From assembly GCF_017875645.1 (NCBI RefSeq), contig NZ_JAGGMR010000001.1:4650001-4714000 (forward strand): a stretch of 64,000 bases of DNA. The letters are read 5' to 3'. Position 1 is the stretch's first letter. The number at the start of each line of letters is the position of its first letter. This document shows, in pieces, positions 33,155 through 40,435 of the stretch. This stretch comes from Nocardia goodfellowii (GTDB lineage Bacteria; Actinomycetota; Actinomycetes; Mycobacteriales; Mycobacteriaceae). A program made the position numbers and the translations under genes. The notes beneath the pieces were generated by a model that did no database searches, was not told the origin of the DNA, and was given only the letters and a program-made list of their open reading frames with translations.

Positions 33155-34489
33155 ATGACCGCCAGCACGCTGGACGCGAACGAACCCGGTGCCGGACCTC
33201 CGGCCGACACGACCAAGGTCAAGCGGGCCGCCGCCGCCAGCTTCCTCGGCAGCATGCTCGAGTACTACGACTTCTACATCTATGCCTCGGCCGCCGCGCT
33301 GGTGTTCGGCAAGGTTTTCTTCTCCAAGGCCGATCCGGCGATGGGCACTTTGCTCGCCCTCGCGACCTTCGGCGTCGCCTACATCGCGCGACCGTTCGGC
33401 GCGGTCCTGCTCGGCCATTTCGGTGACCGGATCGGACGCAAGCGCGTGATGCTGCTGACCCTGGTGCTGATGGGAGTCTCGACCTTCCTGATCGGCTGTC
33501 TTCCGAGCTATGCCGCAATCGGGGTCGTTGCCCCCATTCTGCTGGTGCTGCTGCGGGTACTACAGGGGATCTCCGCGGCGGGCGAGCAGAGCGGGGCCAA
33601 CTCCCTGACCCTCGAACACGCCCCCTTCGGCCGCCGGGCCTTCTTCACCAGCTGGACACTCACCGGCACGCAGGCCGGTTTCATCCTCGCCACCCTGGTG
33701 TTTCTCGTCGTGGCGACGTTGCCCGAGGAAACGTTGCTGACCTGGGGCTGGCGCGTGCCGTTCTGGTTCTCACTCCTGGTCGTGGTGCTCGCCTATGTGG
33801 TGCGCCGCAAACTCGAAGAGCCGGAGGTCTTCGAGGAGGAACGACAGTCGAACCAAGTGGCGAAATTCCCTGTGCTGGCGCTGTTCCGGACGCAGGCCGC
33901 CGACGTGTTCCGGGTGATCCTCTGCGCCTTCATCGCCGTCTGCAGCAGCGTTTTCTCGGTGTTCGGCCTGGCCTTCGCCACCAGCGACGAAGTGGGGATC
34001 AGCCGGACCACCATGTTGCTGGTCGCGGTCTCGGCCAACGTCGTCGCCCTGGCCGCGCAGCCGGCGCTGGCCGTGCTGTCCGACCGGGTCGGGCGCAAAC
34101 CGGTATTCATCACCGGCGTACTCGGTTGCGCTGTCATGATTTTCGTGTACTTCAACGCGATCATGTCCGGCAACGTGCCGCTGATCTTCCTGGCCGGCGT
34201 GGTTCTCATCGGCGTCTGCTACAGCGCGCCCAACGCGATCTGGCCCTCCTTCTACGCTGAGATGTTCAGCACCCGGGTACGCTTCTCCGGTATCGCGATC
34301 GGCACCCAGATCGGTTTCGCCGCAGCGGGTTTCGCGCCGACGATCGCCTGGACGCTGATCGGCGACAGTCGCACGAACTGGCTGCCGGTGGCGCTGCTGG
34401 TCGCCGCCTGCTGTGTGATCGCCGCGGTATCCGCGGCCACCGCGCGCGAAACCTTCAAGGTTCCACTGACCCAACTCGGCAAGGCCTGA
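33155..34489 (+). CDS. MHS-type MFS transporter, probable shikimate/quinate symporter
   Basis: A 444-residue protein from ATG 33155, with CAGGAG upstream. Twelve hydrophobic segments. The metabolite:H+ symporter signatures are SFLGSMLEYYDFYIYASAA at helix 1, HFGDRIGRKR between helices 2 and 3, and RVLQGISAAGEQSGA at helix 4, all as in ShiA/ProP-type transporters. The gene follows the TetR regulator and carries the same operator-like motif as the shikimate operon. Uptake of shikimate, quinate or a related hydroxyacid is therefore inferred. It is convergent with the next gene. Confidence 0.92.
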   Translation: MTASTLDANEPGAGPPADTTKVKRAAAASFLGSMLEYYDFYIYASAAALVFGKVFFSKADPAMGTLLALATFGVAYIARPFGAVLLGHFGDRIGRKRVMLLTLVLMGVSTFLIGCLPSYAAIGVVAPILLVLLRVLQGISAAGEQSGANSLTLEHAPFGRRAFFTSWTLTGTQAGFILATLVFLVVATLPEETLLTWGWRVPFWFSLLVVVLAYVVRRKLEEPEVFEEERQSNQVAKFPVLALFRTQAADVFRVILCAFIAVCSSVFSVFGLAFATSDEVGISRTTMLLVAVSANVVALAAQPALAVLSDRVGRKPVFITGVLGCAVMIFVYFNAIMSGNVPLIFLAGVVLIGVCYSAPNAIWPSFYAEMFSTRVRFSGIAIGTQIGFAAAGFAPTIAWTLIGDSRTNWLPVALLVAACCVIAAVSAATARETFKVPLTQLGKA

Positions 34490-34510
34490 TCGGTTCGACC
34501 GCCCGCGGCT

Positions 34511-35620
34511 TTACCGGCGTTCAGTTCCGGAGGTCGCGGGGTGGTCGGTCCAGCCCGCGTCGCGGACGGCGGCGTGCAGCGCGTCGAGACCGAACGCGTC
34601 GACCGGACCGAGCGCGCCGGTGCCGCTGAGGCCACCGTCCAGGGCGGTGCCGGCGGCCCAGGCCATGATCGCGGCGGTGAAATCGTAGGGATCGCCGCCT
34701 TCCAGAGTGACTCGTGCCAGCGTGTTTCCGGAATCGTCGCGAGCTTCGGCGACCACCCGCGCTCGGGCGCGGCTGCGAGCTCCGGCGCTCGGACCACCGG
34801 TGGAGCCTCGCACGGTTCGGGCCAGGACATCGTCGAGCACCCGCTTCAGCGGGGGTAGCTGCGCGGCGACCGCGGTCAACCGGGATCCGGCGCGCAGGCC
34901 TTGCGCCGCGAGCGGCGGCAAACCGAGGAAGACGTCGACCGCACGCAGGTGCGGGGGGGAGCGAGTGAGGGCGAAATGCTCCGAACCCGGGATCGACACA
35001 CCCGTTCGAGTCGCGCCGGCGACCTCGAAGGACCGCAGATGTGCGCCGGTGCGCTCGGTCACGACTTGCCCGTTGCGCAGGGCGAAGCCGGATTCGAACA
35101 GCATCCCGGCCATGGAGGCGCGGGTGCCGCCGCTGGTTCCGGGATTGTCCATGAAGTAGCCGATGTCGGCGCGGACAGCGGTGGGTGCCGCACGCAGAGC
35201 CAGCCCGGCCGCCAAATTGCCCGGGACATAGTCGAATCCGAACGCGGTCAGCAGTCCCACTCCGGCGGCACGGGCTTGCTCGTCGCGCTCGAACACGGTG
35301 CGGATGAACGGACCTTCGCCGGTGGAGTCGATGTAATGGGCTCGCGCGGAGATCGCCGCGTCCAGCGCGGGGCGGCCGTGGCGCAGGAACGGACCGACCG
35401 TGGTCACCAAGACATCACCGCGATCCAGCAGGGCGCGCACCGAAGTCGGGTCGGTGACGTCGGCGACCGCGGTGCGTGCGCCGCCGAGATCGGCGGCGAG
35501 TTTCGCCAAAGCTGTCGGGTTGCGCCCCGCCAGCACGGGATCGGCGCCGCGTGCGAGGAGAACTTCGGCCGTCAGGCGTCCGGTGTACCCGGTCGCCCCG
35601 AACAATACGACTTTCGGCAT
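34511..35620 (-). CDS. Saccharopine-dehydrogenase-like (trans-acting enoyl reductase type) protein
   Basis: A 369-residue protein from ATG 35620. The N-terminal Rossmann motif is VVLFGATGYTGRL (residues 4-16), followed by AGRNPTAL, the shape of NADP-binding saccharopine-dehydrogenase-like proteins. YIDSTGEGPF and GFDYVPGNLAAG in the middle are typical of the actinobacterial subgroup that includes the trans-acting enoyl reductase of phenolphthiocerol/phthiocerol synthesis. No lipid-synthesis gene is nearby, so the substrate is open. It is convergent with the transporter. Confidence 0.87.
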   Translation of the reverse strand: MPKVVLFGATGYTGRLTAEVLLARGADPVLAGRNPTALAKLAADLGGARTAVADVTDPTSVRALLDRGDVLVTTVGPFLRHGRPALDAAISARAHYIDSTGEGPFIRTVFERDEQARAAGVGLLTAFGFDYVPGNLAAGLALRAAPTAVRADIGYFMDNPGTSGGTRASMAGMLFESGFALRNGQVVTERTGAHLRSFEVAGATRTGVSIPGSEHFALTRSPPHLRAVDVFLGLPPLAAQGLRAGSRLTAVAAQLPPLKRVLDDVLARTVRGSTGGPSAGARSRARARVVAEARDDSGNTLARVTLEGGDPYDFTAAIMAWAAGTALDGGLSGTGALGPVDAFGLDALHAAVRDAGWTDHPATSGTERR

Positions 35621-35744
35621 TGCCGTCCTATCTGCTTATCCGATGAAAGATGTTGGTTCGCAGCACTTTTCGACTGCACGGTACCTGCGTCGAAGACGCC
35701 CTACCGGCGGGCGCGTACGCGGAATCGGGCCGGCAGCGGTTCTC

Positions 35745-35761
35745 GACATGTCTAGCATGTC
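35745..35761. promoter_or_regulatory. Inverted repeat GACATG-TCTAG-CATGTC
   Basis: Six-base arms around TCTAG form a perfect 17-bp dyad about 125 bases upstream of the saccharopine-dehydrogenase-like gene. A second dyad (CTAGC 35752-35756 with GCTAG 35775-35779) overlaps it. It may bind an unidentified regulator. The surrounding gap (35621-35917) is otherwise empty. Confidence 0.4.
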
Positions 35762-35917
35762 ATGAAATGAGATAGCTAGCCTTTCACTCTCTTAACGTCT
35801 CGCGACGGAGGTTCCTGAGGCGTAACCGCCTTGGCACAGGGCGACTACGCCGATACTGGACCGCGACCGCGCTCGACGTGGGCCGGTCCTACGGTGATTC
35901 GGTGAAGGGGACGCGGC

Positions 35918-36478
35918 ATGCAGATCAGCGATTTTCTCCGGCGCAAGCTCGAACGGCGGTTTCAGACTTTCGATTTCGACGGTGACGGTCGCATCGACCG
36001 CTCGGACTTCGAAGCTTCGGCGGCGGCATTGGCCGCGGAGTTCGGTCATGACACCGACTCTCCCGCCCGGCACCGGTTGACGGAGTTGAGCCTCGAATTG
36101 TGGGAGGCGCTGGCGTCGGCGGCCGACACCGATGGTGACGCCACGATCGAACCGGCCGAGTACCAGCGGGCGTTCGCCGCACGGCTGCTGGTGACCGAGG
36201 AATCTTTCGAGCTGGGCTATCGCCCGTTCCTGGAGGCGATCATGAGTATCGCCGACGTCGATGGCGACGGTCTGCTCGACGCCGACGAATATGTGCGCTG
36301 GACCGGCGCGTTGATGCATCTGCCCGACACCGACGCCCGTGCGATCCACCAGCGCCTCGACAGCGACGGTGACGGTCACATCACCGTCGAGGACCTGCTG
36401 CGCGCGATCCATGACTACTACTTCGACGAGGATCCGGACAGTACCGGCAGCTGGCTCCTCGGTGAGCTCCCGAAGTGA
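35918..36478 (+). CDS. Four EF-hand calcium-binding protein (calerythrin-like)
   Basis: A 186-residue cytosolic protein from ATG 35918. Four EF-hand loops are complete: residues 19-30 (DFDGDGRIDRSD), 70-81 (DTDGDATIEPAE), 113-124 (DVDGDGLLDADE) and 148-159 (DSDGDGHITVED). Loops 1 and 4 end in Asp instead of Glu at position 12, which in other EF-hands lowers calcium preference over magnesium. Size and layout match the sarcoplasmic/calerythrin-type proteins of actinobacteria, thought to buffer or sense calcium. It stands alone with its own promoter region. Confidence 0.93.
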   Translation: MQISDFLRRKLERRFQTFDFDGDGRIDRSDFEASAAALAAEFGHDTDSPARHRLTELSLELWEALASAADTDGDATIEPAEYQRAFAARLLVTEESFELGYRPFLEAIMSIADVDGDGLLDADEYVRWTGALMHLPDTDARAIHQRLDSDGDGHITVEDLLRAIHDYYFDEDPDSTGSWLLGELPK

Positions 36479-36547
36479 GGGCCAAAAAATAGTTTTCCTG
36501 TTCGCTGTTTGGCTGCGTGCGGAACGGGTATCGCGTGCCGGGTCACC

Positions 36548-36853
36548 ATGACCGAACTCGATGCTCGTCCAAGGGCAGCTCTTGCCCACACTTCTAGCTG
36601 GAGGGAAAACCCGAACGTGCCCCAAACGCGAGAATCCGCCTTGCAGAACCGAGCCGGCTCGTTCCTCGAGGTGCTCGGCGACCGAATGGCGGTCGCAACG
36701 ACGGTCCATGACCAGCGCAACCACGCCGTGCACCTGGTGAGCCGCGTTGCGGCGGGGTTGTCGGATGAGGCCCTTGCCGAGCTCGTCACGGTCGCCGACC
36801 AGCTGCGCAGCCAGGAAGGGCTGCTGCCGGTCGAGCTCACCGCCCAATGGTGA
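36548..36853 (+). CDS. Small helical hypothetical protein
   Basis: A 101-residue frame from ATG 36548, with an internal GTG at 36617 as an alternative start. The second half is strongly helical (NRAGSFLEVLGDRMAVATTV, then HLVSRVAAGLSDEALAELVT) and ends VELTAQW. No domain is recognised, and long frames exist on the other strand. Amino-acid pattern and codon bias favour the plus strand. It could be a small DNA- or partner-binding protein, which is a guess. Confidence 0.5.
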   Translation: MTELDARPRAALAHTSSWRENPNVPQTRESALQNRAGSFLEVLGDRMAVATTVHDQRNHAVHLVSRVAAGLSDEALAELVTVADQLRSQEGLLPVELTAQW

Positions 36854-36941
36854 GTGCGGACACCATAATTCCGTAGCATGCCTGGACGCGCGATGACACC
36901 TCGTTGCGACGGAGCTCAGTCGAGCTCCGCTCGCGACGGGC

Positions 36942-37820
36942 TCAACCGGTTGTCCAGGGTCGCAGTTTCTCCGGATTCCGGATCACCCAGATGCGAGTGA
37001 TCCGGCTATCGGCGATGTCGAAGGCGTAGACCGAGATGATGACGCCGTCGAGCTCGGCTACCAGACCGGGCTGGCCGTTCACCGTGCGCTCAAGCAGCGT
37101 CGGCGCCGGCGCGAGGGCGGCCAGTTCCATCCACGCGCGCGCGATCTGCGCGCCGCCGATAATCGGATCGAGGAATGCGGGCACGAGGCCACCGCCGTCG
37201 GCGGTCGCGGTCGCCCGGGGATCGAGCACGCTGATCAGCGCTGCGATATCGCCTGTCTCCCAGGCTCGTTTGAAGTCGCGGATCACCTCGGCGCGTTCGT
37301 CGGTCGAAGCGGCCCGGGAGGTGTCGATGCGGCGGCGGGCACTGAAGGCAAGCTGACGGCAGGCCGCAGGTGTGCGCCCGACGATCTGGCCGACCTCGGC
37401 GAAGGAATATCGGAAGACGTCGTGCAGGACGAAGGCCACGCGCTCGGCGGGTGTCATGGAATCCAGCACGATGAGGAAGGCCATGCTGATCGACTCGTCC
37501 AGGGTGACCCGGTCGGCGGGGTCGAGGGTGTCGGGGCCGTCCGGGCCGGGCACCGGCTCCGGAATCCATTCGCCGACATACTGTTCGCGTCTGGCGCGCG
37601 CGGAGCCCAGCAGGTCGAGGCAGACCCGGCTGGCGACCGTCGTCAGCCACGCCCCGGGTGCGGCCACCTCCCGCCGCTGCCGCTCGGGCAGGGCATACCA
37701 GCGTGCGTAGGTTTCCTGCACCACGTCTTCGGCTTCGGCCAGGGAGCCGAGCAACCGGTAGGCGAGATTGATCAGCTGTCGACGCTCGCTGATCACCGCG
37801 GCCAGCTGCGGGTCGGTCAT
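36942..37820 (-). CDS. ECF41-group RNA polymerase sigma factor
   Basis: A 292-residue sigma factor from ATG 37820, with GAAGGAG upstream. Sigma region 2 (LINLAYRLLGSLAEAEDVVQ) and region 4 (FRYSFAEVGQIVGRTPAACRQ) are followed by a C-terminal SnoaL-like domain (about 170-292). Three marks define the ECF41 group: WIPEP in the linker (WLPEP), DGGG in the C-terminal domain (DGGGK) and NPEKL near the end (NPDKL). In ECF41 the C-terminal extension acts as an internal anti-sigma or ligand sensor, so no separate anti-sigma gene is needed, and none is seen. It likely drives its own gene and the divergent FMN-reductase operon. Confidence 0.93.
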   Translation of the reverse strand: MTDPQLAAVISERRQLINLAYRLLGSLAEAEDVVQETYARWYALPERQRREVAAPGAWLTTVASRVCLDLLGSARARREQYVGEWIPEPVPGPDGPDTLDPADRVTLDESISMAFLIVLDSMTPAERVAFVLHDVFRYSFAEVGQIVGRTPAACRQLAFSARRRIDTSRAASTDERAEVIRDFKRAWETGDIAALISVLDPRATATADGGGLVPAFLDPIIGGAQIARAWMELAALAPAPTLLERTVNGQPGLVAELDGVIISVYAFDIADSRITRIWVIRNPEKLRPWTTG

Positions 37821-37854
37821 GGTCGGCTCCTTCGATCGCGTGTCCCCATGGAGA

Positions 37855-37883
37855 CCGACGAATCAGCGGCCCGAATTGTCAGG
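37855..37883 (-). promoter_or_regulatory. ECF41-type promoter of the sigma gene
   Basis: Read on the minus strand: CCTGACA (37883-37877), a 16-base spacer, then CGTCGG (37860-37855). The element lies 35 bases before the sigma start. The same CCTGACA-N16-CGTCGG layout occurs on the other strand, and CGTC is the known -10 of ECF41 promoters. Autoregulation is inferred. Confidence 0.65.
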
Positions 37884-37886
37884 CGG

Positions 37887-37915
37887 CCTGACATTCCGGA
37901 CGGCTGCTTCGTCGG
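37887..37915 (+). promoter_or_regulatory. ECF41-type promoter of the FMN reductase operon
   Basis: CCTGACA (37887-37893), 16 bases, CGTCGG (37910-37915), 36 bases before the reductase start. It is a mirror of the sigma-gene promoter, and the two -35 elements together make the 17-bp palindrome at 37877-37893. Confidence 0.65.
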
Positions 37916-37951
37916 AGGGATGACCCCTTCAGGAAAGCAGGAGCTTCGGAA

Positions 37952-38536
37952 ATGACCAGAATCGGCATCATCCTCGGCAGCACCCGGCCCAACCGGCGCG
38001 GCCCTCAGGTCGCGCAGTGGGTAGTGGATTCGGCGGTACGGCGCGGCGACGCCGACTACGAACTGATCGACCTGCGCGAGCATCCGCTACCGCATCTCGA
38101 CGAGGCGACACCGCCGATGGCCGGCCCCTCGGTCAACGCGCACACTCGCGCCTGGGCCGAGCGGGTCGGCTCCTTCGACGGCTTCGTGCTGGTGACCCCG
38201 GAGTACAACGGCGGCGTGCCCGGGGTGATCAAGAACGCCTTCGACCATGTCTGCGCCGAATGGAATCACAAGGCAATCGGATTCGTCTCCTATGGTGTGT
38301 TCGGCGGCGTGCGCGCGGTCGAGCAGCTGCGGTCGGTGTGCGGCTCGCTCGGTATGGCCGATGTCAGCCAGCTGGTCGCGATCTCGGTGCTCACCGATTT
38401 CGAGAACCACACAACCTTCACCCCGCGTGAGCATCATCTCGCCGCGCTGGGCAAGACGCTCGATCAGGTCCTCGCGTGGACCGCCGCGCTCGCCGTACTG
38501 CGGACCAACTCCGAACCCACCCTCGCCGATGCCTGA
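37952..38536 (+). CDS. NADPH-dependent FMN reductase
   Basis: A 194-residue flavodoxin-fold protein from ATG 37952, after AGGAAAGCAGGAGC. Family motifs: IGIILGSTRPNRRGPQVAQW at residues 3-22 binds the FMN phosphate, and TPEYNGGVPGVIKNAFDH near 84-101 contacts the isoalloxazine. It reduces FMN or quinones with NADPH in the cytosol. It is the first gene of an operon with a SnoaL-like protein and is probably the target of the ECF41 sigma factor, whose regulons typically contain an oxidoreductase. Confidence 0.9.
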   Translation: MTRIGIILGSTRPNRRGPQVAQWVVDSAVRRGDADYELIDLREHPLPHLDEATPPMAGPSVNAHTRAWAERVGSFDGFVLVTPEYNGGVPGVIKNAFDHVCAEWNHKAIGFVSYGVFGGVRAVEQLRSVCGSLGMADVSQLVAISVLTDFENHTTFTPREHHLAALGKTLDQVLAWTAALAVLRTNSEPTLADA

Positions 38537-38546
38537 GGAGTCGATC

Positions 38547-39014
38547 ATGACTGTTGCCGACGATTTCCGATCCCGCACCGACCGCGCCGGGGCGGCGGAA
38601 GCCGACATCCGTCGGCAGATCGACCGGATGGTCGAGGGCCTGCGCGCCAAGGATCCGGCGGCACTGCGGCGGCTGTATACGCCGGACGTCGTGTCCTTCG
38701 ATGTCGAGCCGCCACTACAGCATGTCGGGATCGCGGCGAAACTCGAGAACTGGTCGAAGGTGTTCTCGTTCTTCGAAAGTCTGACCTATGAGTTCCGTGA
38801 ACTCAGCGTGACCGCCGGTGACGAGGTGGCCTTCGTGCACGCCTTCGGCCGACTGAGCGGCACGCTGACGAACGGCGTTGTCACCAGCGGAATGTGGGTG
38901 CGGGCCACCTTGGGCATGCGCAGAATCGACGGCGTCTGGTTGATCGCCCACGACCAGGTCTCGGTGCCGTTCGACCTCGCGAGCGGCAAAGGCGTAGCCG
39001 ACCTCGAGCCCTGA
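38547..39014 (+). CDS. SnoaL/NTF2-like protein
   Basis: A 155-residue protein from ATG 38547, with GAGGAGTC as ribosome-binding site, ten bases after the reductase gene. The fold marks are IDRMVEGLRAKDPAALRRLY at residues 21-40, FDVEPPLQHVG, and WVRATLGMRRIDGVWLIAHD near the end. These are typical of ketosteroid-isomerase-like and polyketide-cyclase proteins. It has the same general fold as the C-terminal domain of the ECF41 sigma factor encoded nearby, which may not be coincidental. It could bind or isomerise the small molecule sensed by the system. Confidence 0.85.
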   Translation: MTVADDFRSRTDRAGAAEADIRRQIDRMVEGLRAKDPAALRRLYTPDVVSFDVEPPLQHVGIAAKLENWSKVFSFFESLTYEFRELSVTAGDEVAFVHAFGRLSGTLTNGVVTSGMWVRATLGMRRIDGVWLIAHDQVSVPFDLASGKGVADLEP

Positions 39015-39083
39015 GCGGGCCGCGATGGCAAGCTCCGGGCCGAATCTCCTTGTCAACCCGGAGATCACGGCGCGGGCGACGCA

Positions 39084-39344
39084 CTATCTGGTTTCGGTGG
39101 GCAATACCAGGTCGATGATTTCGTGGACGTACTCGGGCGACACGGATTCCCCTCGAAGAAGCAGCCGGAACCAGATCGCGCCCGCCAGTAGGTCCATGAT
39201 CAGCGCCGGGTCGACGGTTGGCGGCAATTCGCCGCGGGCAACCGCCCGTTCGAAGACTGGGCGTTCCCGTTCCAGCCGACCGGCGAAGAAAGCTCGGCCG
39301 ATGGCGGCGAGTGACGGGCGGCTGGGCGTCGCGGCCAGGACCGC
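39084..39344 (-). pseudogene. TetR-family regulator remnant (C-terminal domain only)
   Basis: The frame reads like the ligand-binding end of a TetR protein: AIGRAFFAGRLERERPVFER, then ELPPTVDPALIMDLLAGAIW and FRLLLRGESV. The entire N-terminal DNA-binding domain is missing. Homology stops at about 39344, and within a dozen bases a hydrolase remnant begins on the other strand. The open frame continues to a possible start at 39410, but that extension is unrelated sequence. It cannot bind DNA as usual and is probably non-functional. Confidence 0.72.
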
Positions 39345-39355
39345 CGGCTCACACG

Positions 39356-39751
39356 ATGCCGTTCCTGCTTGCGCATCGGGCGCTGTCTCGCCGATCGGAC
39401 GGGGGCGCACGGGTCAGCGGCCGCGTCTTCGACGCCGTCCTGCCGCGCCGCGTGGCAAACGACGTCAAGGACGGGGGTATCGCCACCGAGGCGATCCCGG
39501 ATGTTGTTGCGGCGCTTCGAGATTTCGATCTGCGGGATAGCCTCGCGCGCTATCCCGGCCCCACCTGGCTGATCAACGGCGCACGCGATCACGTCCGTGC
39601 CGAAGAGCGGCGGTCACTGAACGCGTGCCCGCGGGGCCGCCTGCTCGTCATCCCGCGCACCGGCCACTATCTCCCGCTCGCCGAGCCGGTGGTGTTCTCC
39701 CGGCTCATCTTGGATGTCGCCGCCGCGTGCCACCACCGGGAAATCCCTTGA
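39356..39751 (+). pseudogene. Alpha/beta hydrolase remnant (C-terminal half only)
   Basis: About 131 codons of the second half of a hydrolase. The acid motif is in TWLINGARDHVRAEER and the histidine in VIPRTGHYLPLAEP. The oxyanion loop and the GxSxG nucleophile half are absent. Its broken end abuts the truncated TetR remnant on the opposite strand. The simplest reading is one deletion that removed the 5' halves of a divergent regulator-enzyme pair. The surviving part lacks the catalytic serine. Confidence 0.72.
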
Positions 39752-39764
39752 TGGACGGCGGTAC

Positions 39765-40340
39765 TCAACCCAGCAGCGCGTGCAGCGCGCGGGCGATGGC
39801 TTTCGACGCCGCCTGCTCGGACAGACCGCGCCGTTCCATCAGGTGGTGCCGGTAGGGCCAGCTGACGGTGGCATCGATCAGGTCGAGCAGTTCTCGGTCC
39901 ACGTGTCCATCGCGGGTGAGTTCGGTGCCGAATACCTCGGCGAGACTGTCGCGGATGCGCTGGTCGGTCGAACGCATGCGGGCGTCGACCGCGGGGAGAG
40001 TTCGCGATTCGAGCAGGCCCAGCACGCGGGGGTAGCGCTGGGCTTCGAAGATGACCGCGCTCTGCGTCACGACCGCGTCGATGCGGTCGGCCAAGGGGAG
40101 TGTCGGATCGGGGTGGGTGATGAGCTGCTCCACCGCGTCCGACTGCGCCTCGACAGCGGCGATGAACAGGTCGTCTCGGCCGGTGAAGTGCACGAAAATG
40201 CTGCGTTCGGACACGCCGGCGCGCTGGGCGATGTCTTTGGCAGTGGGGATGCCTGAACCCGCTTTGAGGGCGGTGAGCAGCGCTTCGACGATGGCCGCGC
40301 GAGTCTGTTCGGGGTTGCGTCTTCGGCGGGGGGCGGTCAC
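39765..40340 (-). CDS. TetR-family regulator of the alkyl sulfatase
   Basis: A 191-residue protein from GTG 40340 (GTG 40349 possible). The frame runs further upstream but would cross the operator. The helix-turn-helix is AKDIAQRAGVSERSIFVHFT near residues 32-51, and the helical remainder is a TetR ligand domain. It is divergent from the alkyl sulfatase gene, with a perfect 12+12 inverted repeat between them. Repression of the sulfatase, relieved by sulfate esters or alcohols, is the natural model. Confidence 0.9.
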   Translation of the reverse strand: MTAPRRRRNPEQTRAAIVEALLTALKAGSGIPTAKDIAQRAGVSERSIFVHFTGRDDLFIAAVEAQSDAVEQLITHPDPTLPLADRIDAVVTQSAVIFEAQRYPRVLGLLESRTLPAVDARMRSTDQRIRDSLAEVFGTELTRDGHVDRELLDLIDATVSWPYRHHLMERRGLSEQAASKAIARALHALLG

Positions 40341-40364
40341 GGCTTCCACTATGGCAGAGCGCGA

Positions 40365-40391
40365 CACTATTGCAGTGCTACTGCAATAGTG
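40365..40391. promoter_or_regulatory. Perfect inverted repeat, operator of the sulfatase regulator
   Basis: CACTATTGCAGT (40365-40376) and ACTGCAATAGTG (40380-40391) are exact reverse complements around GCT. It is 25 bases before the TetR start and 45 before the sulfatase start, so occupancy would block both promoters. Confidence 0.8.
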
Positions 40392-40435
40392 GTTAGGGTG
40401 GGTCGCCCGCGCACCGCAACGAAGAGGAGTCAGTC

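Noticed and set aside
35792..36847. 351-codon minus-strand open frame across the EF-hand region
   Set aside because: The plus strand encodes four perfect EF-hand loops, which cannot be accidental. The minus frame shows no family features.
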